Shown: positions 1 through 8,699, counted from the first letter of the stretch. The stretch: 64,000 bases of DNA from Anderseniella sp963700895 (GCA_963700895.1 CAVOZI010000012.1:124001-188000), one strand, 5' to 3'. Program-made: numbers and translations. Notes: generated by a model from the letters alone, not told the origin.

Positions 1-417
1 GCGGCTGTCGAAGATGAAGCATCCACGCGGCGCCAGGTGCGCAGCGATGGTTTCAAGCGCCGTCAGCTGGTCCGCGTCGGTCAGGAACACCTGGAAGGCA
101 TGGCCGGTCATCACGATCAGGTCGAACGTCTCGCCAAGCCGCACCGATCTTGCGTCGCCTTCGATCCAGGTGACGTGCCGCCCACCGGGCCGCGACCGGG
201 CCACATCCAGCATGGCGGCGGCCGGGTCCACACCGGCAAGCCGGATGGTGCCGGGCAGGCTGGACAACAGCAACCCGGTTCCGCAGCCGAGATCCAGCAC
301 CGAAGCTGCCTGCGCCGCCATTCGCGCGCAGAACCGTGTGTCCTCTCCCCAGCCGTTCTCCAGATCGTAGAAACGCACCAGCGCAGGATCATCATAAAGT
401 GGGCTGTTGACGGTCAT
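1..417 (-). CDS. class I SAM-dependent methyltransferase, 3' part outside window
   Basis: Reading the reverse strand from an ATG at 417 gives about 139 residues that run off the window edge without a stop. Motif I of Rossmann-fold methyltransferases is visible as VLDLGCGTG near residues 40-48, followed by the acidic end of strand 2 (AGVDPAAAML) and motif II-like FDLIVMTGHAFQVF. This is the standard SAM-binding half of a class I methyltransferase, close to the Methyltransf_25 type that acts on small molecules. The substrate cannot be inferred. It diverges from the SRPBCC gene at 513. The frames on the opposite strand here are shadows. Confidence 0.85.
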   Translation of the reverse strand, partial: MTVNSPLYDDPALVRFYDLENGWGEDTRFCARMAAQAASVLDLGCGTGLLLSSLPGTIRLAGVDPAAAMLDVARSRPGGRHVTWIEGDARSVRLGETFDLIVMTGHAFQVFLTDADQLTALETIAAHLAPRGCFIFDSR

Positions 418-512
418 TGGGGGCCTGTTTGCGGGGTTCCGGTTGACCTTGCGGCTACACCGTGCGACATAAAGGCAGTTCCAGGAAAGATGGGCAGGAG
501 TTCCCCAAGAAC

Positions 513-1394
513 ATGAAAATGACTGGCGAGGAGATCATTGCCGCCCCGCGGCGCGTGGTCTGGGATGCGCTGAACGATCCCGAGGTGCTCAAGCAAAGCA
601 TTACCGGCTGCGAGGAGATCAAGAAAAAATCCGATACCGAGTTTGAAGCAAAGGTAACCGCCAAGGTGGGACCGGTAAAGGCGTCCTTCCTCGGGGCGGT
701 GAAGCTGTCGAAGCTCAATCCGCCGCGCAGCTTCGTCATCTCCGGCGAAGGCAAGGGCGGCGTGGCCGGATTCGCCAAGGGCGGCGCCACCGTGCAGCTC
801 AGCGATACCGCAGATGGTCAGACGAAGCTGTCCTATGACGTCGATGCGCAAGTGGGCGGCAAGCTTGCCCAGATCGGCTCGCGGCTGATCGATTCAACTG
901 CCAAGAAGATGGCGGCGGACTTCTTCAAGAAGTTCAACAATATTGTCAGCGAGCGCGCGCAAGCGTCTGAAACCGAGTCAGCTTCCAGCGCGCCCGCCAA
1001 GAAGACAGCCGCAAAGAAGCCCGCAGCCAAGAAGGCTGCCAGCAAGACGGCCGCCGAGACTGCAACCGCTGCTGCTGCCGCCAAGCCTGCCGACAAGACG
1101 GCCAGCAAGGCCACGGCGCCAGCTTCGAAGCCTGCCGCGAAGAATGCCAGCAAGGCAACAGCTGCGAAGAAGACTGTCAAGGCTGCGCCAGCACCGGCGC
1201 CTGCAGAAACTCCAAAGGTTGCTCCAGCATCTGCGAGCGCCCAGGCCCCGGCGGCGAACAAGCCGGCCACCAAGCCAGCCGATGCCATGCCGCCGCAAGC
1301 CAAGGCCATGTCCAAGTTGTGGTTATGGATCGTTTTGGCTGCTGCTGCCGGGCTCATCATGGTGTGGGCATCGGGGCCGGGCGGGGGTCAGTAA
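513..1394 (+). CDS. SRPBCC (CoxG-like) protein with Lys/Ala-rich linker and C-terminal membrane anchor
   Basis: Residues 1-145 read as a CoxG-type SRPBCC fold: an N-terminal EEIIAAPRRVVWDALNDPE helix and the GxVKASFLGAVKLSKLNPP and GGVAGFAKGGATV strands. CoxG proteins are linked to carbon monoxide dehydrogenase maturation or membrane anchoring, but no cox genes are near. Residues 150-265 are a low-complexity Lys/Ala/Pro linker. A hydrophobic helix (LWLWIVLAAAAGLIMVW) near the C-terminus probably anchors the protein. The frame is open back to 462, but the ATG at 513 is preferred: AGGAG lies at 496-500 and homology starts there. A second ATG at 519 is possible. The function of this member is unknown. 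Confidence 0.8.
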   Translation: MKMTGEEIIAAPRRVVWDALNDPEVLKQSITGCEEIKKKSDTEFEAKVTAKVGPVKASFLGAVKLSKLNPPRSFVISGEGKGGVAGFAKGGATVQLSDTADGQTKLSYDVDAQVGGKLAQIGSRLIDSTAKKMAADFFKKFNNIVSERAQASETESASSAPAKKTAAKKPAAKKAASKTAAETATAAAAAKPADKTASKATAPASKPAAKNASKATAAKKTVKAAPAPAPAETPKVAPASASAQAPAANKPATKPADAMPPQAKAMSKLWLWIVLAAAAGLIMVWASGPGGGQ

Positions 1395-1504
1395 GGCGCC
1401 TTATCCGGCCACCTGTTTCCTGATTGTTAAGCATAATCGGGTTTAGCTGCTGGTATTGACCGGCGGCAACCTGGCTTGCGCTTCACGTCCGGAACAGGGG
1501 TTAC

Positions 1505-3304
1505 ATGTCACCACAGGCACCACGCGGGCAGGACGGCATCGGCAAGGCGCTCGGCGCCAGCCGGACAGCTGTCATGTCGACAGCCGTCTTCAGCCTGATC
1601 ATCAACCTGCTGATGCTTACCGGTCCGCTGTTCATGCTGCAGGTCTATGACCGGGTGCTGACCAGCGGCTCCGTGCCGACGCTGCTGGCGCTGGTGATGC
1701 TCGTCTGCATCCTTTACGGGCTGTATGGATTTCTCGAGTTCATCCGCGCCAGAGTGATGATGCGCGTTGGCCGCTCGCTTGACGAGAACCTGCGGGCGCG
1801 GGTGTTCGACATCGTCAGCCTGCACGCGCTCAAGGGCGATCCCAAGGTCCGCCTCACCCCGGTCAACGACCTGCTGACGTTGCGCCAGTTCCTGTCGGGA
1901 CCGGGGCCGTTCTCGTTCTTCGACATGCCATGGGCGCCGGTTTACCTGGCCGTGATCTTCATGCTGCATCCGGTGCTCGGGCTCGCCTCGACGGCAGCCG
2001 TGGTGTTGCTTGCCGTGCTGGCCATCATCAACAACCGGCTGGTGCGGGAACCTGCTGCCGAAGCGCAGAAGGCGGTCTCCCAGGCCCAGGTGATCTCCGA
2101 GGAAAGCCTTCGCAACGCCGAGCTGGCCAGCGTTCTGGGCATGACCGACAACCTTCGCGAGCGCTGGATCGCGCGCCAGCAGGAGGCGCTCGATGCCCAG
2201 ACACAGGCATCGGACCGGGGTGGTCTGGTGTCGGTCACGTCGCGAACGCTGCGGCTCATGTTCCAGTCCGGCATCCTCGCGCTTGGGGCGTTGCTTGCGA
2301 TCCAGCAGGAAATTTCTCCCGGATCAATGATTGCCGCCTCGATCATAATGGCGCGCGCGCTTGCCCCGGTGGAGCAGGCGGTAGCGCACTGGCAGGCATT
2401 CGTGGCCTTCCGCAGCGCCTGGGCCAGGCTGTCCATGCTGATCAGACAGGCGCCGGCGCCTGCCGAGCCGATGCAGCTGCCGAACCCGACCGGTGCGGTG
2501 GAAGCTCTGGGCCTTACCGCCTTTGCTCCCGAAGGCGACAAGCCGATCATCTACAACATCAATTTTGCCGTTGAGCCAGGCACAGGCCTCGGCATCATCG
2601 GGCCGACCGGCGCCGGCAAGTCGACGCTGGCGCGGGCGCTTGTTGGCGCATGGCCGAGGATCAAGGGCAAGGTGCAACTGGATGGTGCTGACATACGCCA
2701 GTGGAACCCGGTACTGCTGGGGCGCCATGTCGGTTATCTGCCGCAAGAAGTCGAGCTGTTCGAGGGAACCCTGGCAGAAAACATTTCCCGCTTCATGCCT
2801 GATGCCCAGCCTGACGGCATCGTGGCCGCGGCAAAGCAGGCGGCGGTGCATGACATGCTCGTGCGGCTGCCCGAAGGCTACAACACCCGGGTAGGTGCGG
2901 GCGGGCACAGGCTTTCGGCGGGCCAGTTGCAGCGCATCGGGCTTGCCAGGGCCATGTATGGTGATCCGACGCTGATCATCCTGGACGAACCCAATGCCAA
3001 CCTCGATGCCGAGGGTGAGGCAGCGCTCGTGCAGGCGGTGATGAACTCCCGCCGGCGCGGGGCAACCGTCATCGTCGTGGCGCACCGGCCCAGTGCGCTC
3101 GCAGCCATCGACATGCTGCTGATGATGAAGGACGGCCAGCAGGTTGCGTTCGGTGCGAAGGACGAGGTGCTGGCGAAGGTGCTCAACCAGCGTCAACAGG
3201 CAGGTGCGCCTGCCACTTCGTCCGCCGGGCCCGCCGCGCCACGCGGGCAGGGCCATGGCATGACCATGTCCGGCCAGATGGCGCTGGCCAGCGACGGAGC
3301 ATAG
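1505..3304 (+). CDS. type I secretion system permease/ATPase (PrtD/HlyB class)
   Basis: This is an inner-membrane ABC exporter half-transporter of 599 residues, the usual length for PrtD/LapB-type exporters that move RTX-like proteins in one step across both membranes. Residues 20-300 form the membrane domain (first helices at about 25-45 and 57-75). The nucleotide-binding domain has Walker A GPTGAGKST near 364, signature LSAGQ near 469, Walker B LIILDEPNANLD near 489 and an H-loop VVAHRP. There is no N-terminal C39-like peptidase domain. A purine-rich stretch precedes the ATG. The adaptor gene follows after 4 bp, so the two are one operon. No RTX substrate and no TolC-type gene are visible in the window. 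Confidence 0.93.
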   Translation: MSPQAPRGQDGIGKALGASRTAVMSTAVFSLIINLLMLTGPLFMLQVYDRVLTSGSVPTLLALVMLVCILYGLYGFLEFIRARVMMRVGRSLDENLRARVFDIVSLHALKGDPKVRLTPVNDLLTLRQFLSGPGPFSFFDMPWAPVYLAVIFMLHPVLGLASTAAVVLLAVLAIINNRLVREPAAEAQKAVSQAQVISEESLRNAELASVLGMTDNLRERWIARQQEALDAQTQASDRGGLVSVTSRTLRLMFQSGILALGALLAIQQEISPGSMIAASIIMARALAPVEQAVAHWQAFVAFRSAWARLSMLIRQAPAPAEPMQLPNPTGAVEALGLTAFAPEGDKPIIYNINFAVEPGTGLGIIGPTGAGKSTLARALVGAWPRIKGKVQLDGADIRQWNPVLLGRHVGYLPQEVELFEGTLAENISRFMPDAQPDGIVAAAKQAAVHDMLVRLPEGYNTRVGAGGHRLSAGQLQRIGLARAMYGDPTLIILDEPNANLDAEGEAALVQAVMNSRRRGATVIVVAHRPSALAAIDMLLMMKDGQQVAFGAKDEVLAKVLNQRQQAGAPATSSAGPAAPRGQGHGMTMSGQMALASDGA

Positions 3305-3308
3305 GCGC

Positions 3309-4610
3309 ATGAGCGGCGAGAACACGGCAAACACCATGCGGCGCTATCAGATTGCGGGCTTTGCCGGACTGTTTCTGGTGATGGGCAGCGTTGCCGGGTG
3401 GGCCGCCCTGTCGCAGATTCGCGGCGCGGTGATTGCAACCGGTCAACTGGTGGTGGATGGCAGCACCAAGCGCATCCAGCATCGCGACGGCGGCATCGTC
3501 GCCGACATCCTTGTGAAGGACGGCGATCTGGTGAAGGCCGGTGACTTGCTGGTGCGGCTGGATGACACCGACGCCCGCGCCGAACTTGGCATCATCGAGA
3601 CCATCCGCGCGGAATGGCTGGCCAAGGCGGCGCGTTTGAAGGCTGAGCGCGACGGCGCCAGCCAGATCAGCTTCCCGGCTGAATTGCTGGCGCGGCAGGA
3701 CGAACCGGTGACCGGCGAGCTTCTGGAAGGCCAGGAGCGGATCTTCGCCTCGCAGAAGGCCTCGGTCGACGGGCGGGTGAAGCAGTTGGACGAGCGCATC
3801 GAGCAGCTGAACAAGGAGATCGCCGGCATCGAGGCGCAGCTGGCCGCCCGGCAGCAGCAGCACAAGCTGATCAGCAAGGAACTGCGTTCCATGCGCCAGC
3901 TTCTGGAAAAGGGACTGGTGCAGGTGACGCGGGTGCTTGCACTGGAACGGGAGCAATCGCGGCTTGACGGTGAAACCGGCCAGCACGAAGCGCAGATTGC
4001 CCGTGCGCGCGGCCAGATCAGCGAGATCCAGTTGCAGGTCCTGCAGATCAAGGACGATGCGCTGACCAAGACGCTGGGCGAACTGCGCGAGGCGGAGGCC
4101 AAGGTGGCGGAGTTCGACGAGCGCCGCATCGCCGTGGCTGCCAAGCTGAAGCGGATGGACATTCGCTCGCCTCGCGACGGTTATGTGCACCAGCTGGCGG
4201 TTCACACCATTGGCGGGGTAATTGGCGCTGGTGACCCGGTGATGATCATCGTGCCTGAGGAGGATCCGCTGATCGTCGAGGCGAAGGTGCGGCCGCAGGA
4301 CATTGATCAGGTGCATGCCGGCCAGCCGGCAATCATGCGGTTTCCCAATGCAGCATCGTCGATCACCCCGCAGATCAGGGGCGAGGTACTGTTCGTCAGC
4401 GCTGACCTGAAACAGCCGGAGCCGAACGAGCCGCCGTTCTATACCGTGCGGCTGCACCTGAACGAGGGCGAGTCGGCCAAGTTGCACGGGCTGGAATTCA
4501 AGCCAGGCATGCCGGCGGAAGCGCACATGCAGACAGCCAGCCGCAGCCCCTTGAGTTATCTGCTCAAACCGTTTAGGGACCAGTGGCAGCACGCCATGCG
4601 CGAACGCTGA
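3309..4610 (+). CDS. HlyD-family type I secretion periplasmic adaptor
   Basis: This 433-residue membrane fusion protein partners the exporter encoded just upstream. It has a short cytoplasmic N-terminus, one transmembrane helix (about residues 15-35), a lipoyl-like half motif (HRDGGIVADILVKDGDLVKAGDLLVRLDDTD, residues 57-88), a long coiled-coil hairpin (about 95-275) rich in Glu/Gln/Lys, the second lipoyl half (IRSPRDGYVHQLAVHT) and a beta-barrel C-terminal domain. These are the HlyD/PrtE/LapC features. It is inferred to link the ABC exporter to an outer-membrane TolC-like channel encoded elsewhere. Confidence 0.93.
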   Translation: MSGENTANTMRRYQIAGFAGLFLVMGSVAGWAALSQIRGAVIATGQLVVDGSTKRIQHRDGGIVADILVKDGDLVKAGDLLVRLDDTDARAELGIIETIRAEWLAKAARLKAERDGASQISFPAELLARQDEPVTGELLEGQERIFASQKASVDGRVKQLDERIEQLNKEIAGIEAQLAARQQQHKLISKELRSMRQLLEKGLVQVTRVLALEREQSRLDGETGQHEAQIARARGQISEIQLQVLQIKDDALTKTLGELREAEAKVAEFDERRIAVAAKLKRMDIRSPRDGYVHQLAVHTIGGVIGAGDPVMIIVPEEDPLIVEAKVRPQDIDQVHAGQPAIMRFPNAASSITPQIRGEVLFVSADLKQPEPNEPPFYTVRLHLNEGESAKLHGLEFKPGMPAEAHMQTASRSPLSYLLKPFRDQWQHAMRER

Positions 4611-4700
4611 AATCAAGCGGCGAACCGGTTTCACCCTGCCGACGGGGCTTTCACCGGACCAGCCGCACTGGCCATTGCCGACCGGCACTTGGCCTCTTGG

Positions 4701-4776
4701 GAGCCTGTAGCTCAGTCGGTAGAGCAACTGACTTTTAATCAGTAGGTCCAGGGTTCGAATCCCTGCGGGCTCACCA
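4701..4776 (+). tRNA. tRNA-Lys (anticodon TTT), island integration target
   Basis: The cloverleaf can be drawn by hand. The acceptor GAGCCTG pairs with CGGGCTC, the D stem is GCTC/GAGC, the anticodon stem ACTGA/TCAGT carries loop CTTTTAA (anticodon TTT), and a T arm contains GGTTCGAATCC. An encoded CCA ends at 4776. The gene is intact because the island regenerates its 3' end. The last 46 bases plus one flanking base recur at 29160-29206. Confidence 0.97.
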
Positions 4777-4777
4777 A
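4731..4777 (+). repeat. attL: left 47-bp direct repeat (3' half of tRNA-Lys)
   Basis: It runs from the anticodon loop side (ACTTTTAATC) through the T arm and CCA plus one A. It is identical to 29160-29206 and the flanks diverge on both sides. Confidence 0.93.
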
Positions 4778-4844
4778 ATAAAGGTCTGAAACTAAATAAA
4801 AATTCACCTCAGCCTGGGGTGGGGCGTACTAGGGATATATCTTG

Positions 4845-4865
4845 GGGTATGCCGCGGGGGGTGCC
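4845..4865 (+). promoter_or_regulatory. candidate integrase arm-type site, left end
   Basis: GGGTATGCC at 4845-4853 is followed by a related GGGGGTGCC at 4857-4865. The same nonamer occurs twice, in the same orientation, beside the right att site. The role is inferred from position and repetition. Confidence 0.5.
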
Positions 4866-4938
4866 GGTAGAGTTTTCTCACCAGTTCTGCGCTTGAGCCG
4901 GGACAATGCACGGCAAAGGGGTTCACATGCTTCTTCTA

Positions 4939-4985
4939 GAGCATCATCCGATCAGATTGAATCATCTGATCGGATAATGATGCTC
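4939..4985. repeat. intergenic palindrome (rhizobial-type)
   Basis: A 47-bp near-perfect inverted repeat has arms GAGCATCAT/ATGATGCTC and CCGATCAGAT/ATCTGATCGG around a short centre. It lies in the otherwise non-coding stretch 4778-5181. Palindromes of this wording are common between genes in Rhizobiales. No gene is seen within the stretch. Confidence 0.7.
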
Positions 4986-5181
4986 GATTCCAAAGTGCTA
5001 GGGCAACTTTAGCCATTCAAGGTGAACGGCTGTTGCTCTAATAGATCACAAAGATGGCAGAAGCAGCATGACGCAGCGTATAGGCGATACTTGCAACCAG
5101 CCACTACGTTTATCGATCAGTATCGCATAACCTAGTTCCATTGCTTCTCTCTGACGCCGATTTTTGCCACGTTATCCCAGT

Positions 5182-5690
5182 GAGCCTCCCCCAAAGAAGT
5201 GGTCCGCCCCTATGATTAGGAAAGCGGAGGACCTGAGATGGCCATTAAGAGACCCAAGCCTGAAGAGATTGTCGTGAAGTTGCGGCAGGTTGAAGTTCTG
5301 ATGGGGCAAGGCATGCCCCGGATTGATGCGATCAGACAGATCGGCGTGACTGAACAAACCTATTACCGCTGGAAGAAGAAGTACGTGGGAATGGGCACAG
5401 AACAACTCAAGGAACTGAAGCGGCTCCAGAAGGAGAACGAGCGCCTTCGCCGTGCCGTGTCGGACCTGACGTTGGACAAGCTGATCCTTTCGGAGGCCGC
5501 ACGGGGAAACTTCTAAGCCCCTCGCGTCGGCGTGCCTGCATCGACCTGGTCCGCAGCCAGGTGAAGGTTTCTGAGCGTCGCGTTTGCCGTGTCTTGGGCC
5601 AGCACCGGTCCACACAACGGCGATTACCACGGGGGCGTGCCGACGAAGAACGCCTGGTTGCTGACATGATCGAGCTGGCGCGTGAAGCCG
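5182..5690 (+). mobile_element. IS3-family element, truncated after start of OrfB
   Basis: The left end, near TGAGCCTCCCCC, is followed by a complete OrfA and roughly the first 40 codons of OrfB (VSERRVCRVLGQHRSTQR), after which the sequence switches to an unrelated TPR/HEAT protein. The rest of OrfB and the right end are absent. Confidence 0.8.
5238..5516 (+). CDS. IS3-family transposase OrfA
   Basis: A 92-residue HTH protein of the IS3 OrfA class. The N-terminal helix-turn-helix reads PEEIVVKLRQVEVL...DAIRQIGVTEQTYYRWKKKY and is followed by a leucine-zipper-like coiled coil (LKELKRLQKENERLRRAVSDLTL) and the characteristic LDKLILSEA end. GGAGG precedes the ATG. In an intact element it would be joined to OrfB by frameshifting. 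Here OrfB is cut, so this copy cannot transpose by itself. Confidence 0.9.
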   Translation: MAIKRPKPEEIVVKLRQVEVLMGQGMPRIDAIRQIGVTEQTYYRWKKKYVGMGTEQLKELKRLQKENERLRRAVSDLTLDKLILSEAARGNF

Positions 5691-6136
5691 CCGCCGGCGT
5701 TCAGGTCGCCGCTGCCCCTCAAGACCGGGTACAGCGGCTGTGGCCGCTGCTGACGGATCAGTACAAGAACGTGCGCATTGCCGCAGCAAGAGCCCTGCTT
5801 GGTGTGCCGCTGCATGCCGTTGGTCCGGCACAATCACAGAAGTTACGAATGGCGTCTGCGGAATGGCGGGAATCGCTCAACAAGAAGACGGACTTTCCCG
5901 AAACCCACCTGATCCTGGGTGGCATCGCCCTCACTCTTCGAAACCTTCCTGCGGCGGAAGGGGCCTTTCGCGAGACTGTCAGGCAAGACCCGCAATTCGT
6001 GGATGCATGGGTCATGTTGGTCAGAATCCGCGCCGCTTTGAATGACGTCGCCGGTGCCCGTGCCATGCTCGAGGACGCAATGGCCAGCAACCCGGACAAT
6101 GAGGTACTGGGTTCGCTTGCGGGCCAGCTGCCCTGA
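5561..6136 (+). pseudogene. chimera: IS3 OrfB N-terminus joined to C-terminus of a HEAT/TPR protein
   Basis: The open frame is a fusion created by rearrangement. Residues 1-45 (VSERRVCRVLGQHRSTQR...DEERLVADMIELARE) are the start of an IS3 OrfB. From about residue 55 the text changes to HEAT-like (LLTDQYKNVRIAAARALLGVPL) and then TPR-like repeats (ETHLILGGIALTLRNLPAAEGAFRETVRQDPQFVDAWVMLVRI). Such HEAT-plus-TPR tails are found at the end of large multiheme-cytochrome or TPR proteins, whose front half is missing here. A start near 5561 has no clear ribosome site. It is probably a non-functional remnant, although the frame happens to be open. Confidence 0.7.
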
Positions 6137-6233
6137 TTTGGTGAAAGGTTTAAAGCCTGGTTATCGCCCTCCACTGGACACATCGACGTCCAACAAGCTG
6201 CAGCCCTTGACAATCGGAGGAGGGGCAATTGCC

Positions 6234-6593
6234 CTACTCGCAGAGCCAACTTCTGGCTTCATCCTGCATTTGAAACATGGCGACCTGTCTGTGCTGGTTG
6301 ATGATCGGTTCCAGGACATTTCGCATCCGGGCATGGCCCTGTAACGGGCATACTACGGCCAGCTTGGTCACATACCGGCTGACTTCCCGGGCCACGAATT
6401 CGTTGTACGAACTGCTGTCCTTGTTCGCGCGCGGTTCATAATCAAGAACCAGCAGCCAGCGACTTATTCCAGCGGCTTCGATCTCTCTCAAGGCAGCAAG
6501 AAAACTTTGCTGATAATCCTCTATCTCAGGCTGTGAGCTGAAATAAAACGTGACGATCCCATCGATGGTGTCGATGTCATAGTCGATTACCAT
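6234..6593 (-). CDS. hypothetical protein, STAS-like fold possible
   Basis: This 119-residue protein was not recognised with certainty. It begins MVIDYDIDTIDGIVTFYFSS, then a helix (EDYQQSFLAALREIEAAG), a strand (SRWLLVLDYEP) and later RYVTKLAVVCPLQGHARM. The alternation of strand and helix with a central hydrophobic strand resembles small STAS/SpoIIAA-like proteins found in aquatic proteobacteria. AGGGA lies just upstream of the ATG on the reverse strand. It stands alone between the chimeric remnant and the porin gene, reading the same way as the porin operon. Confidence 0.55.
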   Translation of the reverse strand: MVIDYDIDTIDGIVTFYFSSQPEIEDYQQSFLAALREIEAAGISRWLLVLDYEPRANKDSSSYNEFVAREVSRYVTKLAVVCPLQGHARMRNVLEPIINQHRQVAMFQMQDEARSWLCE

Positions 6594-6715
6594 TGAAGTT
6601 CCCTCCTGTGTGCGATCCGACCATCGCCTGCAGACCCATCACCTATAATAGATGATCGCAGTCAACTGTGGGCACCAAGTGTGGCGCTCCTTCCACTGGG
6701 AACCAGTTCTTAGCG

Positions 6716-7684
6716 CTATTTGCTTCCAGCACCCATGGGCACGGTCAACGTAATCCAGCCAGCCCGGCCCCTTACCCGGTTTTCAACTGCCAATTCCTCA
6801 ATGTACTTGAAATTGGCGAAGACCGGGACGCCAGCGATCGGAATCATCGCATTCAACTCCGGCCCGATGGCAGTAACCTGTCCCTTGAAGTCGCCGAGTA
6901 CCGCACCCGAACCGCTGTCACCAGTGATCTGCTGGCCATGGAAGAAGTTGACGCCCAGCGCCACGGTTTCGGTCAGGTATTTGGCGGCAATGAGTTCAAA
7001 GTGAAACTCGTGACCACTCGTGTAGTCGGTTGCAGTGTTTGTGCCATTGAACGTGAACCCGGCTGCAGCCGTGATATCAATGCCCACCGCAGGATCAAAC
7101 CACGTATAGGCGCCGGTGATGTCCACTGCCCATCGATGAAACGACAGGTTTGCCAACTCGCCCACATCATATTGTCCGATGGGAACGTTGACCATCGTGG
7201 TGACGTTCCAGTAAGACGTCCCTTCGTGCCACCCCAAGGCAGCGGTAAGAACAGGGTCTCCCCAACCGCCAAAGGAGTCATTGCGGCTTGGCGAGAGGTT
7301 GATGTTCGGAGCGCTGCTGATGGTGCCGGATGCAGTTGCATCCACCACACCGAGAACAGCCGTCACGCCGATTGCGAGATCTCCTCCGAACACGTCAATT
7401 GGCGTCACCCAGAGGGCGGTGGGAAAGTAGGCAAACGCATCGACATCAAGCCCCCCGTTGACAATAATTCCACCCTCGGTGATCTCTCGGGAGGTACTGC
7501 CGCCGTAAAAGTAGAGCGGGTTTGACGAGTAGAACCCTTCTGGGGGAAGTATCCCTGCGCCGATCCCTTTGGTGCCGGCTACGTACAGACTTGCACCACC
7601 TTCTGTCGCTTGCGCCTCCGCGAACACCACTGCAGACAGCAGCGTCGCCGCAACGCCCACAGTTTTCACCCTACCCCATTCCAT
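6716..7684 (-). CDS. SphA/phenol MetA-pathway family outer-membrane protein
   Basis: 322 residues starting at the ATG at 7684, which has GGGGAGAG upstream and opens a signal peptide ending near AEAQA. An upstream in-frame ATG at 7822 gives an implausible leader. The body is rich in Gly and aromatic residues in alternating strands (FYSSNPLYFYGG, DAFAYFPTALWVTP, GDPVLTAALGWHEGTSYW, GYFTFNGT-type) and ends with the strand WITLTVPMG, as in transporters of the MetA-pathway/SphA family. These are outer-membrane channels often encoded next to degradation genes for aromatic or hydrophobic compounds. It follows the alpha/beta hydrolase gene on the same strand after 52 bp, suggesting uptake of the hydrolase's substrate. 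Confidence 0.8.
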   Translation of the reverse strand: MEWGRVKTVGVAATLLSAVVFAEAQATEGGASLYVAGTKGIGAGILPPEGFYSSNPLYFYGGSTSREITEGGIIVNGGLDVDAFAYFPTALWVTPIDVFGGDLAIGVTAVLGVVDATASGTISSAPNINLSPSRNDSFGGWGDPVLTAALGWHEGTSYWNVTTMVNVPIGQYDVGELANLSFHRWAVDITGAYTWFDPAVGIDITAAAGFTFNGTNTATDYTSGHEFHFELIAAKYLTETVALGVNFFHGQQITGDSGSGAVLGDFKGQVTAIGPELNAMIPIAGVPVFANFKYIEELAVENRVRGRAGWITLTVPMGAGSK

Positions 7685-7736
7685 CACCACTCTCCCCTCG
7701 GTGATCCGCGGCCAATTCAAGCTGGTTCGCCGAATT

Positions 7737-8699
7737 TCAAACTTGTCTGTAACCGCCGCCGACCCAGTCCAGAACCATTTGGGCAAATTCGTCCCGCGCG
7801 TCCTGGTAGCTGTAATGTCCACAGCGCTTGAAAATTGTCAGATCGCTTCGCTTGAGCCGCTTGTGCAGTTTCTCTCCGGTCTCGACGAAGAGGAACATGT
7901 CGAGATCGCCCCAGAATATCTTTACCGGAATTTCGATTTCCGACAGGTGAGGCTCGATTGTTTCGAGGTTCTGCGGATAGCTTTGGAACCACTTGGTGAC
8001 GGGGCCGATACGGCCCTTGTAGGAAGCAACATAGTCCGCCACTTCTTCGTCGCTGAACTGGTAGTTCACGCAGGCAAGCCGGTTGCCTCCCTCGACAAAC
8101 GCTCCCGCTCCTGCAATGCGAAAAACCATTCGCCAGAACGCAGAGTCGACTGCCTTGTTGATGATGCTGCCATTCGGCGATGGCACGATAGCTGGACCAT
8201 CCCCGATGATCAGGCTTTTGGCCCGGTGCTTGCGGTGGATGACATAGTGCAGCGCTACGGGCATGCCGACATCAGGCCCGACAATATGCAGGTCTTCGAG
8301 GCCTTGTTGCTGGATGAACTCATCAAGTATGCGGCTTTGCGCCTCAAATGTCATGACTTCATCACCGCCCTCGCTTCCGCCAAACCCTGGAAGGTCCAGG
8401 GCGACGACGCGATAGCCCTCCGTCAGGGCAGGCCAAATCTGGTCGAAGGCAATGATGCTCTGCGGCAGCGGGCAGAGAAGCAAGATCACCGGACCATCCT
8501 GCGCCCCGCCTCGCGCAAAACGAAGTTTCTTTCCCGCCACAGTGGTAAACTCGGGCTTCATGGCAAATGGCCCCGGGCGGGCTTGCAATGGCATGCCGGA
8601 TGCCTGCTGGGCCTGCTTGATCTGGCGGTACTCGGGGGTAACCGCCAGCAAGACGTTGGCGTTGAGGTTATCGAAAAACCCAATGGGTCCTGAGGCCAT
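7737..8699 (-). CDS. alpha/beta hydrolase with Asp nucleophile (epoxide hydrolase/dehalogenase-like)
   Basis: 320 residues from the ATG at 8699 (AGAGAG upstream). The start at 8834 would overlap the sulfatase gene. The nucleophile elbow is GPDVGMP with Asp143 rather than Ser, which is the pattern of epoxide hydrolases and haloalkane dehalogenases that work through an alkyl-aspartate intermediate. The strand before the oxyanion loop (VILLLCPLPQ), LDLPGFGGS, an acid in FWGDLDMFL and the catalytic His in KRCGHYSYQDARDEF are all present. The first oxyanion motif is CPLPQS rather than HGxP, so substrate choice is open. It lies between the sulfatase gene and the porin gene in one same-strand run. 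Confidence 0.85.
   Translation of the reverse strand: MASGPIGFFDNLNANVLLAVTPEYRQIKQAQQASGMPLQARPGPFAMKPEFTTVAGKKLRFARGGAQDGPVILLLCPLPQSIIAFDQIWPALTEGYRVVALDLPGFGGSEGGDEVMTFEAQSRILDEFIQQQGLEDLHIVGPDVGMPVALHYVIHRKHRAKSLIIGDGPAIVPSPNGSIINKAVDSAFWRMVFRIAGAGAFVEGGNRLACVNYQFSDEEVADYVASYKGRIGPVTKWFQSYPQNLETIEPHLSEIEIPVKIFWGDLDMFLFVETGEKLHKRLKRSDLTIFKRCGHYSYQDARDEFAQMVLDWVGGGYRQV

Noticed and set aside
970..1290. Possible tandem DNA repeat in the SRPBCC gene
   Set aside because: The pattern comes from Lys/Ala codon bias in a low-complexity linker; no fixed repeat unit is kept.
3183..4727. 514-codon reverse-strand frame opposite the HlyD gene
   Set aside because: A GC-rich shadow with His/Arg/Leu-biased composition; the plus-strand HlyD protein is certain.
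5172..5837. Long reverse-strand frame opposite the IS3 remnant
   Set aside because: It is a shadow of OrfA/OrfB and the TPR fragment, with no motif of its own.
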